DNA of 64,000 nt from Halosaccharopolyspora lacisalsi (GTDB taxonomy: Bacteria > Actinomycetota > Actinomycetes > Mycobacteriales > Pseudonocardiaceae): assembly GCF_014137975.1 (NCBI RefSeq), contig NZ_JACGWZ010000004.1:462537-526536 (forward strand), written 5' to 3'. Below the pieces are notes generated by a model. The model ran no database searches and was not told the DNA's origin. It saw only the letters and a program-made list of their open reading frames with translations. The stretch's first letter is position 1; each line of letters opens with the position of its first letter. Made by a program: the position numbers and the translations under genes. This document shows positions 29,742-37,768 of the stretch, piece by piece.

Positions 29742-31070
29742 GTGACCGCCGTGACCACTTCCGCGACACCCGGCTGGGCCGAGACGAACGGACGTGCCGG
29801 GTTCTTCCGGCGCATCCGCGGGGAGCTCCTGTACGCGGTGACGAGCTTACCGATCGTCATCGCGGGTTTCACCTACACCATCGTGACCGTGGGGGCGGGG
29901 ATCGGTACGGGGCCGATCGGACTCGGTTTGCTGTTCCTGGCGACGATGGTGCCGGCAGCCAGGGGCTGGGCGGCTTTCGAGCGTGGTCGAGCAGCTCATC
30001 ACCTGGGGCTGGAGGTCCGGGATCCCGGGCCGATGCGTCGTCGACCGGGGGCGTCCGGTTGGCTGCGGTCCGGGCTCGGTGACGTCGTCGGCTGGCGGGC
30101 GCTGCTGTACCTGTTCCTGAGGTTGCCCACGGCGATCCTGTCGTTCGTCTTCGCGATCACGTGCTACGTCGGCGGCTTCGGTTCGCTGCTCTACCCCCTC
30201 TGGTTCCGCACGGCCGGTTCGTACGCGCACGCGGACGGCGTCACCCGTCCGCTGTTGGCCGTCGAGCTCTTTCCCGGGGTTTGGCTCGACACCGTTCCGA
30301 AGTCGCTGGTAGGAAGCGCTTCCGGACTGCTGCTGCTGATACTGGCACCGTGGGTGGTGCGCAGCGTGATCACCGTGGACCGGTTGCTGGTGTGGGGGCT
30401 GCTCGGTCCGACCGCGGCTTCCGAGCGGGTGGCCGACCTGGAGACGTCGCGTTCGCACGCGGTGGAGGACTCGGCGGTGACCCTGCGCCGCATCGAACGT
30501 GATCTGCACGACGGCGCGCAGGCGCGGTTGGTGACGGTGACGATGGACCTCGGTCAGGCGCGGGAGACGTTGCGCTCCCCGAACCCCTCCGAGGAGGCGG
30601 TCCGGCGAGCCGCCGAGACCGTGGACTACGCCCACCGCAACGCCAAGCAGGCCCTGGTCGAGCTGCGTGACCTCGCACGCGGAATACACCCGCCCGTGCT
30701 GGACAGCGGCCTCGAACCGGCACTGTCGAGCCTGGCCTCGGCCAGCGCGATCCCGGTGGATCTCCGGGTGGAGCTGCCCCGGCGGCCGGACCCGGCCATC
30801 GAGACCATCGGGTACTTCTGCGTGGCGGAGTTGCTGACGAACGTGGCCAAGCACAGCGCGGCCACGGCAGCGGTGGTGGAAGCCTCCAGCGATGGTCGAC
30901 GCGTGCTGCTCCGGGTGCGCGACAACGGTACGGGTGGCGCCGTCCAGGAGGGGGACAGCGGTATCGCGGGATTGCTGGACCGGGTCCGTACCGTTGACGG
31001 GGAGCTGACCGTGGACAGCCCTCGGGGAGGCCCCACGGTGATCACGATCGACCTGCCCGTGCGGGCGTGA
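29742..31070 (+). CDS. NarL-type sensor histidine kinase
   Basis: The 442-aa kinase has a membrane-spanning sensor region with four or more helices in the first 220 residues (for example VTSLPIVIAGFTYTIVTVG and LVGSASGLLLLILAPWVV). A HisKA_3 dimerisation helix follows with the phospho-acceptor in ERDLHDGAQARLV (His near residue 257), and a HATPase domain carries VAELLTNVAKHS, RVRDNGTGG and GIAGLLDRV. The C-terminal response regulator gene overlaps its stop by four bases, so it signals to that partner. The stimulus is unknown. Confidence 0.93.
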   Translation: MTAVTTSATPGWAETNGRAGFFRRIRGELLYAVTSLPIVIAGFTYTIVTVGAGIGTGPIGLGLLFLATMVPAARGWAAFERGRAAHHLGLEVRDPGPMRRRPGASGWLRSGLGDVVGWRALLYLFLRLPTAILSFVFAITCYVGGFGSLLYPLWFRTAGSYAHADGVTRPLLAVELFPGVWLDTVPKSLVGSASGLLLLILAPWVVRSVITVDRLLVWGLLGPTAASERVADLETSRSHAVEDSAVTLRRIERDLHDGAQARLVTVTMDLGQARETLRSPNPSEEAVRRAAETVDYAHRNAKQALVELRDLARGIHPPVLDSGLEPALSSLASASAIPVDLRVELPRRPDPAIETIGYFCVAELLTNVAKHSAATAAVVEASSDGRRVLLRVRDNGTGGAVQEGDSGIAGLLDRVRTVDGELTVDSPRGGPTVITIDLPVRA

Positions 31071-31726
31071 GCGGAGATACGATGCGCGTCCTGCTGGCCG
31101 AGGACTCGGTGGTGCTGCGGGAGGGACTCGCGAGACTGCTGGCCGCCAGGGGACACGAGGTGGTCGGTGAGGTCGGGGACGCGGAGATGGTGGCCGAAGC
31201 CGTCGACGCGCGACGTCCTGATGTCGTCGTCGCGGACGTTCGAATGCCACCCACGCACACCGATGACGGACTGCGTGCGGCTCGGCGGATCCGTGCTCAG
31301 CACCCGGAGATCGGCATTCTGGTGTTCTCGCAGTACGTGGAGACCCACTACGCCACCAAACTGCTGGCCGACGGGGCCGACGGTGTCGGCTACCTGCTCA
31401 AGGACCGCGTCAGCGAGGTCAGTGACTTCGTCGACGCGCTCGAGCAGGTGGTCGCGGGTGGCACGGTCCTCGACCCCGAGGTGGTGTCCCGGCTGATGGG
31501 CGGCACGGGGCCGTCCACTCTCGCCGCCCTGACACCGCGCGAGCGGGAGGTGCTGGCGCTGATGGCCGAGGGGAGGTCGAACACGGCCGTCTCCGCCGAG
31601 CTCGTCGTCACCGCCGGAGCGGTCGAGAAGTACGTGGCCGGTATCTTCGACAAGCTCGGGCTGCACTCGGACCAGGGCAGCAACCGCCGTGTGCTCGCCG
31701 TACTGCGTTACCTCCAGGGCTGCTGA
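31067..31726 (+). CDS. LuxR/NarL-family response regulator
   Basis: The 219-aa regulator has a receiver domain with the acidic pocket (LLAEDS), phospho-acceptor Asp57 in VVVADVRMP and the conserved Lys in LLKDRV. A LuxR-type helix-turn-helix follows: LTPREREVLALMAEGRSNTA and VEKYVAGIFDKLGL. The GTG at 31067 overlaps the kinase stop (GTGA). An alternative ATG at 31082 with GGAG upstream would drop five residues. It is coupled to the histidine kinase. Targets are not evident, although the upstream GH2 gene is a neighbour. Confidence 0.94.
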   Translation: MSGDTMRVLLAEDSVVLREGLARLLAARGHEVVGEVGDAEMVAEAVDARRPDVVVADVRMPPTHTDDGLRAARRIRAQHPEIGILVFSQYVETHYATKLLADGADGVGYLLKDRVSEVSDFVDALEQVVAGGTVLDPEVVSRLMGGTGPSTLAALTPREREVLALMAEGRSNTAVSAELVVTAGAVEKYVAGIFDKLGLHSDQGSNRRVLAVLRYLQGC

Positions 31727-31787
31727 CAGCCCGCCGTTCCCGCCCCCATATCGTGATCGCGCGGGAACGGAAGGTGGGCTTTGAATC

Positions 31788-32894
31788 GTGAGCGGAGTCG
31801 ATTACTACGAGTTGCTCGGGGTGCGTCCCGATGCCTCGATCGCGGAGATCAAGTCGGCGTATCGGTCGCTGGCCAGGGTCATGCATCCCGACGTGGGCGG
31901 TACCACCGGCACGTTCCGCGCACTGCGGGACGCCTACGAGACGTTGAGCGACCCCGAGCGGCGAGCCGAGTACGACGGCGAGACCGTCTCGGCGGCGCGG
32001 TCGGCGGCGCGGTCGGGGACCGTCTTCCGGCCTCGTCCCGAGCCGCGGCGGTGGTCCGAACAGCCCTTCGGGGAGGATCCCGACTTCGTCCCGGACACGC
32101 CGCGGCCGGACCCGGCCGATATCGACTGGTGGGAGACCGTCGACCCGGGTGAACGCGTCCGCTTCGTCCCCACGACCGGATACCCACGCGTACCGACGGT
32201 CGGCGTCCTGGGGGGGTGGCTGCTGCTGTTGCCGGTGGCGTTGATGACTTCGGTGTGGCCGTTGTTGCTGGTCCTGTGGTTGCTGCCGACGATGGTGGGA
32301 GTCGGAGTCGTCCGGTTCGCTCCGCACCTGCTGCCCGCCACCCCGACCGATCGGGCGTTCGTCGCGGAGTTCGGTGGTCGCACGGTGTTCGGGCGGCCCG
32401 GGACGATTCGTGGTGAGCGGGGCGAGCACCTCACGGCGGAACTGCTGGCCGAGTACCTGACCCGGTTGCCCGGTGCGCGCATCTTCCACGGTCTGTCCTG
32501 GCCGGACTCGGTGTTCGCGGACGTGGACCACGCCGTGCTGTGCGGGCACCGCCTCGTGCTGGTCGAGTCGAAGATGTGGTTGCCGGGGCACTACGCGGTC
32601 GACTCGACGGGAACGCTCTGGCGCGACGGGCGGCGCTTCCGGGGCGGGGGAACCCGGTTGGACGAGAGTGTCGCCGCGTACCGGCGTCTGCTGCCCGGAC
32701 TCGACGTGGCGGGGGCGATGGTGCTTTACTCCAGCCGTGCGGGCGAGGTCAGCACGGAAGAGCCCGGGGACGTACCCGTCGCACCGATGACACCGGAGTC
32801 GTTCGTCTCCGAGATCGGCCGGTGGCTGGCCGAGGAACCGGCCATCGTCGACCGGGACGCCTTCCGCACCGTCCTCGCCCGGATCGTGTCCTGA
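31788..32894 (+). CDS. J-domain protein with transmembrane hairpin and NERD nuclease-like domain
   Basis: The 368-aa protein starts with a J domain (YYELLGVRPDASIAEIKSAY with HPD at residues 33-35), which should recruit an Hsp70. An Arg/Pro linker follows, then two closely spaced hydrophobic segments (LGGWLLLLPVALMTSVW and LLLVLWLLPTMVGVGVV). The C-terminal part from GERGEHLTAELLAEYLTRLP through HAVLCGHRLVLVESKMW resembles the NERD domain, with an acidic residue and the ExK (VESK) of a nuclease-like active site. The ribosome-binding site is GGAA before the GTG. I know of no function for this combination. Membrane-tethered chaperone-nuclease is a speculation. Confidence 0.8.
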   Translation: MSGVDYYELLGVRPDASIAEIKSAYRSLARVMHPDVGGTTGTFRALRDAYETLSDPERRAEYDGETVSAARSAARSGTVFRPRPEPRRWSEQPFGEDPDFVPDTPRPDPADIDWWETVDPGERVRFVPTTGYPRVPTVGVLGGWLLLLPVALMTSVWPLLLVLWLLPTMVGVGVVRFAPHLLPATPTDRAFVAEFGGRTVFGRPGTIRGERGEHLTAELLAEYLTRLPGARIFHGLSWPDSVFADVDHAVLCGHRLVLVESKMWLPGHYAVDSTGTLWRDGRRFRGGGTRLDESVAAYRRLLPGLDVAGAMVLYSSRAGEVSTEEPGDVPVAPMTPESFVSEIGRWLAEEPAIVDRDAFRTVLARIVS

Positions 32895-32919
32895 GACCGC
32901 CCTCGAAACCGCGAAAACC

Positions 32920-34512
32920 TCAGCGGGGCCGCCCTGCCGCGCCCGGGCGGGTCTGCCACGGGTGCGGCCCGTCCGGTGGTCGGTACTCGACTCCGAGGGC
33001 GTCGAGTCGCGGCAGGTGGTGGGTGTTCAGCCGCCGTTCGAAGTCGGTGACGTCGCGGTGTGTCCGCTCGCTCCACATCACTTCGGCGAACGCGCAGAGC
33101 CTGGGGAAGGTGGCGTAGTCGACGCGGCGGGGTGAGTCCAGGTGCTCGGTCCACACCTGCGCCTGCGCGCCGAGCACGTGAGCGGCGGCTTCGTCCGAGA
33201 GCCCCGCGGGGACCGGCTCGTACTCGTACACGTCGGTCAGGGTGCGCAGGAACCCCACCGGGATCGGCTCGTCCGGGTGGTCGGACTGGCGGTGGTCGAG
33301 GTAGACGGACTGCTCCGGACACATCACCGCGTCGTGTCCCGCCCGGGCTGCTCGCTCGCCACCGCGCTCGCCCTGCCACGAGGCGACGATCGTGCCGGGT
33401 GGGAGGTGTCCCCCCGCGTCGAGGATCTCGTCCCAGCCCATCGCGCGCCTGCCTCGTGAGTGCAGGTGCTCGATGACCTGCCGCAGGAACCAGCCGTGGA
33501 GCGCGCGGGGTTCGTCGAGTCCGAGCTCGGCCGCCCTCCGCCGGGCGCGCGGGCTGTCCTCCCATTCGGTCGCGGGGACCTCGTCGCCCCCGACGCAGAC
33601 CACCGGTGCGGGGAAGAGCTCCAGGATCCGGTCGAGGACCGCCAGGAAGAAGTCCACGGTGGCCGGTTCGGCGTTGAGGACGTGCTCGCTGACGCCCCAG
33701 CGGTCCCAGACCGGTAACCGCCGGTCCGGATGGTTTCCCAGCCAGGGGTAGGCCGCGATGGCGGCCTGGCTGTGCCCGGGCACGTCGACCTCCGGAACCA
33801 CCGTGACGTGGTGCTCGGCCGCGTAGGACACGATCTCGGCGAGATCGGCTCCGGTGTAGTGGCCCCCGTGCGGCCGGTCGTCGTAGGTGTCGGTGGCTCC
33901 TCGTCCCACCATCGACCGGTGTCGCCAGCCCCCGACCTCGGTCAGCTTCGGGTACCTCGGAACCTCGACGCGCCACCCCTGGTCGTCGGTCAGGTGCAGG
34001 TGCAGGACGTTGAGCTTGTGCGCGGCGAGCAGGTCGACGAAGCGCAGCACCTCGCGTTTGGGCAGGAAGTGCCGCGCGACGTCGAGGTGACAGCCGCGCC
34101 AGGAAAAGCGCGGGTGATCGGTCACGGTTCCACGGGGAACCCACCACTCACCGGAGACGGGAGCCTGCCGCAGCGCGTCGGCGCCGAGCAGTTGGCGCAG
34201 GGTCTGCGCGGCGTAGTGCGCACCGGGCTCGTCGTGGGCCGTAACGGTGACACCGGACTCGGTGATCTCCATCCGGTAGCCCTCCGGACCCGGTACCGCC
34301 CCGGAGTCGATGCGGAACCCGACGTCGGGGGCGCGGTGGGGAGGCAGTGCCAGCCCGGTGGTCGTTCCGAGCCGGCGTCGCAGCCATTCGACCACCTTCG
34401 GCGGGCCGTCCATCGTGGTCCTCTCCCCGAGGGGGAACACCCCCGGCCGCGGCTCGACCGAGACCGGGCGGGGGAGCAGACCGTCCCATCGGGACGCTGC
34501 CGTGGAGGACAT
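32920..34512 (-). CDS. dasD: Glycoside hydrolase family 20 beta-N-acetylhexosaminidase
   Basis: The 530-aa enzyme has a small N-terminal alpha/beta domain followed by the GH20 TIM barrel: SWRGCHLDVARHFLPKREVL, LHLHLTDDQGWRVEVPRYP, and the catalytic acid pair in CVGGDEVPATEW. Later come GWDEILDAGG, SWQGERGGE and YEYEPVP. It removes terminal GlcNAc from chito-oligosaccharides. No signal peptide is present, so it works on imported substrate. The ATG at 34512 lies 2 bases after the permease stop. The gene order binding protein, two permeases, hexosaminidase equals dasABCD of Streptomyces, where dasD is this enzyme. The gene symbol is inferred from this order. Confidence 0.88.
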   Translation of the reverse strand: MSSTAASRWDGLLPRPVSVEPRPGVFPLGERTTMDGPPKVVEWLRRRLGTTTGLALPPHRAPDVGFRIDSGAVPGPEGYRMEITESGVTVTAHDEPGAHYAAQTLRQLLGADALRQAPVSGEWWVPRGTVTDHPRFSWRGCHLDVARHFLPKREVLRFVDLLAAHKLNVLHLHLTDDQGWRVEVPRYPKLTEVGGWRHRSMVGRGATDTYDDRPHGGHYTGADLAEIVSYAAEHHVTVVPEVDVPGHSQAAIAAYPWLGNHPDRRLPVWDRWGVSEHVLNAEPATVDFFLAVLDRILELFPAPVVCVGGDEVPATEWEDSPRARRRAAELGLDEPRALHGWFLRQVIEHLHSRGRRAMGWDEILDAGGHLPPGTIVASWQGERGGERAARAGHDAVMCPEQSVYLDHRQSDHPDEPIPVGFLRTLTDVYEYEPVPAGLSDEAAAHVLGAQAQVWTEHLDSPRRVDYATFPRLCAFAEVMWSERTHRDVTDFERRLNTHHLPRLDALGVEYRPPDGPHPWQTRPGAAGRPR

Positions 34513-34514
34513 CC

Positions 34515-35393
34515 TCACCCCTTCACTGCACCGGCGATCCCCGAGATGAGATGCCGTTGCACGAGGACGAAAAAGACGAGCACCGGAATCGTCATCAGGG
34601 TCGATCCGGCCATGATGGCTCCCCAGTCGTTGCCGGTCGGTTTGAAGAACGTCAGGATGGCCAGCGGCAACGTCTGGTTCTGCGTGGCCGAGATGATGAA
34701 GGTCTTGGCGAACAGGAAGTCGTTCCAGGCGTGGATGAACGAGAGCACGCTCATCGCCACCAGCCCCGGCGCCACCAGCGGGAACAGCACCTGCCAGGTG
34801 AAGCGCACCCGGCCTGCGCCGTCGAGCGTGGCGGCCTCTTCCAGCTCCTCGGGCACTGCCGCGACGAACCCGCGCAGCATCCAGATCGCGAACGGCAGGC
34901 TGAAGGCCAGATGTACCAGCACCAGTGATCCCAGGTGGTTGAGGCCGAACTGGGGAACCGCCGAGCCGACCGAGCGCATCAGGAAGAACAGCGGAATCGT
35001 CAGGGCCTCGACCGGGACCATCTGCGCGATCAGGATCATGACCAGCAGGACCGTGCGTCCCCGGAAGCGGAACCGGGTCAGCGCCACCGCGGCCAGGAAC
35101 GACACCAGCAGCGAGAGCAGTACGACGGCGGTGGCCACGACGACGCTGTTGAGGAAGTACCGCCCGAAGTCGTCGGCCGTGAACACCTGGCGAAAGTTCT
35201 CCAGCGTCGGCGTGCTCGTCCACGGTCGTGGATCGCTCGACTGGATCTGGCCCCGGGGCTTGAACGCGGTCAGCACCATCCAGTACAGCGGGAACGCCAC
35301 CGCCGCCGCGACGAGCACGGTGGTGATCTCGGCCAGTGTCCGGCCGGGCCGCCGCAGGAAGCGTCGCGGCAGTCGGGTCGCCGGAATGCTCAC
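34515..35393 (-). CDS. dasC: Carbohydrate ABC transporter permease (MalG/DasC type)
   Basis: The 292-aa protein has six membrane helices and the EAA loop EELEEAATLDGAGRVRFTWQ, where the ATPase docks. It is the second permease half of an amino-sugar importer. The gene begins four bases before the stop of the preceding permease gene (translational coupling) and ends two bases before the hexosaminidase. No ATPase is encoded in the cluster, as in DasABC, which uses a shared MsiK-type ATPase elsewhere. The chitobiose substrate is inferred from the gene order and dre sites. Confidence 0.9.
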   Translation of the reverse strand: MSIPATRLPRRFLRRPGRTLAEITTVLVAAAVAFPLYWMVLTAFKPRGQIQSSDPRPWTSTPTLENFRQVFTADDFGRYFLNSVVVATAVVLLSLLVSFLAAVALTRFRFRGRTVLLVMILIAQMVPVEALTIPLFFLMRSVGSAVPQFGLNHLGSLVLVHLAFSLPFAIWMLRGFVAAVPEELEEAATLDGAGRVRFTWQVLFPLVAPGLVAMSVLSFIHAWNDFLFAKTFIISATQNQTLPLAILTFFKPTGNDWGAIMAGSTLMTIPVLVFFVLVQRHLISGIAGAVKG

Positions 35394-36364
35394 GTTCGCT
35401 CCCCGGTAGCGCGTTGGGCACGGAGGTAGATCGCCGTGATGATCAGCAGCAGGATCGTCATGACCACCCCGATGGCCGAACCGAGCCCGTAGTTGGAGCC
35501 CGCGAACGCCTCCTGGTAGGCGTAGACGTTGAGGACCAGGTTCTGCCCGGCGATGCCTCCGCCGTCGGTCATCACGTAGATCTGGGTGAATATCTTGAAG
35601 TCCCAGATGATGGACTGAATGGTGGCGATGACCAGCAGTGGCCGCAGCATCGGCATGATCACCTCACGGGCCGTCCGCCACGTGGAGGCACCGTCCAGGG
35701 ACGCCGCCTCCAGCACCTCGCCGGGGATCGCCTTGATGCCCGCGTACATCGTCACCAGCACGAACGGGAACGAGCACCAGATCACCTCGCCGGCGACCAG
35801 CCCGAAGGCGACGTAGCGGTCGTAGGTCCAGGAGAAGCCCTCGAAGCCGTGGAGGCCTATACCCACCAGCACCTCGTTGACCAGCCCGAAGTCCTGGTCG
35901 AACAGGAACAGCCACACCGTCGAACCCGCCACGGCCGGCGTCGCCCACGCCCCCAGCGCCGCGAGGAACAGCAGCATCCGGGGAAGCGTGCGCACCCGGC
36001 CGGCCAGCACCGCCAGGCCGATTCCCACGGCGAGGCTGCCGAGGACGCACACCCCGGCGAAGGCGCAGGTCTGGACCAGCACGGTCCAGAACCGGCCGTC
36101 ACCGAGCAGGGTGGCGTAGTTGCCCCACCCCAGAAACTCCAGCGGCGCCCCGCCGCTGGCCTGCGCCTGACCGTAGTCGTACAGCGACAACTGCACGAGC
36201 TGGTACAGCGGATAGCCCATGACGCCGACGAGGACGAGCGCGGACGGAGCGAGGTAGAACAGCGCGCTGCGGCCGTCCCCGCGTCGCTTGCGGGTGGGTG
36301 GAGCGGTGTCGTCCGGTGCGGTGGGTTCGACGCCGACACGACGCGTGGTGGTGTCCGCGGTCAT
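35390..36364 (-). CDS. dasB: Carbohydrate ABC transporter permease (MalF/DasB type)
   Basis: The 324-aa permease has an N-terminal cytoplasmic extension rich in Arg and Thr, six or more helices, and the EAA-loop region GEVLEAASLDGASTWRTARE. The ATG at 36364 lies three bases after the stop of the solute-binding gene (36368). It pairs with the downstream permease to form the importer channel. The substrate assignment rests on its position in the das-like cluster, not on its own sequence. Confidence 0.9.
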   Translation of the reverse strand: MTADTTTRRVGVEPTAPDDTAPPTRKRRGDGRSALFYLAPSALVLVGVMGYPLYQLVQLSLYDYGQAQASGGAPLEFLGWGNYATLLGDGRFWTVLVQTCAFAGVCVLGSLAVGIGLAVLAGRVRTLPRMLLFLAALGAWATPAVAGSTVWLFLFDQDFGLVNEVLVGIGLHGFEGFSWTYDRYVAFGLVAGEVIWCSFPFVLVTMYAGIKAIPGEVLEAASLDGASTWRTAREVIMPMLRPLLVIATIQSIIWDFKIFTQIYVMTDGGGIAGQNLVLNVYAYQEAFAGSNYGLGSAIGVVMTILLLIITAIYLRAQRATGERT

Positions 36365-36367
36365 TCG

Positions 36368-37651
36368 TCAGTCCCCGAACGCCGCGTTCAGTTGTTCGGA
36401 CGCCCGGCGGGTGGCCTCCTTCGGATCGGTTCCGGTCGCGATGCGCTGCACCATGGTCGGCAGGATCTCCTGGGCGTCGATCTCCGACCACGCCGGCGTG
36501 GCGGGGACGAAACGGGTACCGGACTGCAGGCTCCGGATGAACGGCTCGATCCACGGATCGTCGCCGGCCACCCGGCGCTGAACGTCGGTGAAGGTCGGCA
36601 GGTTGCCCATCGCCTCGTACATCTCGCGTTGGCGCTCCTTGCCCGCCAGCACCTTGATGAACTCGCGGGCGAGCGTGGAGTGGTCCGAGGAGTCCATGAC
36701 GCCGAGCAGGTTGCCCCCGGCGAAGGCCGGGGCGGCGGAACCGGCCTCGTAGCCGGGCAGGGGGACCACGGCGTAGTCGTCACCGACCGGGCCCGCGTCG
36801 ACGGCCGCGCGGTTGAAGTCCCCGCCGATGGTCATCGCCGCCTTGCCGCCGGCGAAGGCCTGCACGCTCTCCGTGCCGGTCATGCCCGCGCACTGCGCCG
36901 GTGGGCAGATGCCCGGGCTGATCAGCGAGGCGTAGGTGTTGACGCCCCTGCGGGCGGCTTCGCCGGTGAGGGCGGAGGTCCAGGAACCGTTGTCGCGGGT
37001 GGCGATGTCGCCACCGGCCGCCCAGACGAACGGCATCATCGCGTAGTGGTACTTGCCGCCGGCGGAGATGCCGTACAGGTCCGGGCGGGCCTGCCGGATC
37101 CTGCGAGCGGTGGTGACGAGCTCGTCGAGCGTGCGCGGGGGCTCCAGTCCGAGCTCGGTGAAGACGTCGGTGCGGTAGTACAGGGCGCGGATGCCGGTGA
37201 ACCAGGGAACCCCGTGGACCTTGCCGTCGATCTTGGCGGTGTCCAGCACCGAGGGGGACAGGTCGTCCGCGGCCGGCCACCGTTCGAGCATCCCGGTGAG
37301 ATCGGCGAATCCGTCCGCCGCGACGTAGCTGGCCAGATCGGTGTTGCCGAACTCGGCCACGTCGGGCGCGCTGGAGGGATCGTTGAAGGCGCCGGTGAAC
37401 CGCTCCGATCGGCTGTCGACCGGAATGTAGCGCACGTCCACGGTGACGTCGGCGTGGGCGGCCTCGAACTGCCGCACCGCCTTGTTCACGACGGTTTCCT
37501 TGGGCTCTCGGTTGGCTTCGTCGAACAGCCACACCCGCAGGGTTCCGGTGCGTTTGTCCTGCTGCGGTCCGGTCCGGTCGACCTGGGGTGGCCCGCAGGC
37601 CGTCAACAGGACGGCCACCGTGGCGGCGGCGAGCGGTCTCCACGCCTTCAT
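36368..37651 (-). CDS. dasA: Sugar ABC transporter substrate-binding lipoprotein (DasA type)
   Basis: The 427-aa protein starts with a lipoprotein signal peptide whose lipobox is LLTACG. It then folds as a cluster-D type binding protein: VNKAVRQFEAAHADVTVDV, then PDVAEFGNTDLASYVAADGF, GKVHGVPWFTGIRALYYRTD and later WAAGGDIA. It would deliver chitobiose or related amino sugars to the two permeases. GGAGG precedes the ATG at 37651. Upstream lie the inverted repeat GTTGCA-N5-TGCAAC and a dre-like site, so at least two regulators may act here. The name dasA is by gene order. Confidence 0.88.
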   Translation of the reverse strand: MKAWRPLAAATVAVLLTACGPPQVDRTGPQQDKRTGTLRVWLFDEANREPKETVVNKAVRQFEAAHADVTVDVRYIPVDSRSERFTGAFNDPSSAPDVAEFGNTDLASYVAADGFADLTGMLERWPAADDLSPSVLDTAKIDGKVHGVPWFTGIRALYYRTDVFTELGLEPPRTLDELVTTARRIRQARPDLYGISAGGKYHYAMMPFVWAAGGDIATRDNGSWTSALTGEAARRGVNTYASLISPGICPPAQCAGMTGTESVQAFAGGKAAMTIGGDFNRAAVDAGPVGDDYAVVPLPGYEAGSAAPAFAGGNLLGVMDSSDHSTLAREFIKVLAGKERQREMYEAMGNLPTFTDVQRRVAGDDPWIEPFIRSLQSGTRFVPATPAWSEIDAQEILPTMVQRIATGTDPKEATRRASEQLNAAFGD

Positions 37652-37660
37652 GACACCTCC

Positions 37661-37677
37661 GTTGCAAGCAGTGCAAC
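37661..37677. promoter_or_regulatory. Inverted repeat GTTGCA-N5-TGCAAC before the das-like operon
   Basis: The perfect 6-base inverted repeat ends directly at the ribosome-binding site of the dasA-like gene. It could be an operator for a LacI-type or IclR-type protein, or an mRNA hairpin that limits translation. The half-site GTTGC recurs at 43383-43417 in the divergent promoter of the same catabolic region. Confidence 0.5.
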
Positions 37678-37731
37678 GTGCGTTTTGTTGTGAGCAATTG
37701 AGTGGATGTTAGGTGGACCACTTCCGCGTCA

Positions 37732-37747
37732 CAAGGTCTAAACCATT
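37732..37747. promoter_or_regulatory. dre-like (DasR) site upstream of the das-like operon
   Basis: The core GGTCTAAACC at 37735-37744 lies in a 16-base window that matches the DasR consensus (ACTGGTCTAGACCACT) at 11 of 16 positions. A further half-site reading GGACCACT lies at 37715-37722. The position, about 85 bases upstream of the operon start, suits repression. DasR is the HutC-type GntR regulator that responds to glucosamine-6-phosphate in streptomycetes. No DasR gene lies in the window. Confidence 0.45.
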
Positions 37748-37768
37748 ACGGACCGATTGCGAGGACGT

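Noticed and set aside
34513..35421. Extension of the GH20 frame to 35421
   Set aside because: The upstream part overlaps the DasC-like permease gene and reads as non-coding. The ATG at 34512 has a site and correct domain start.
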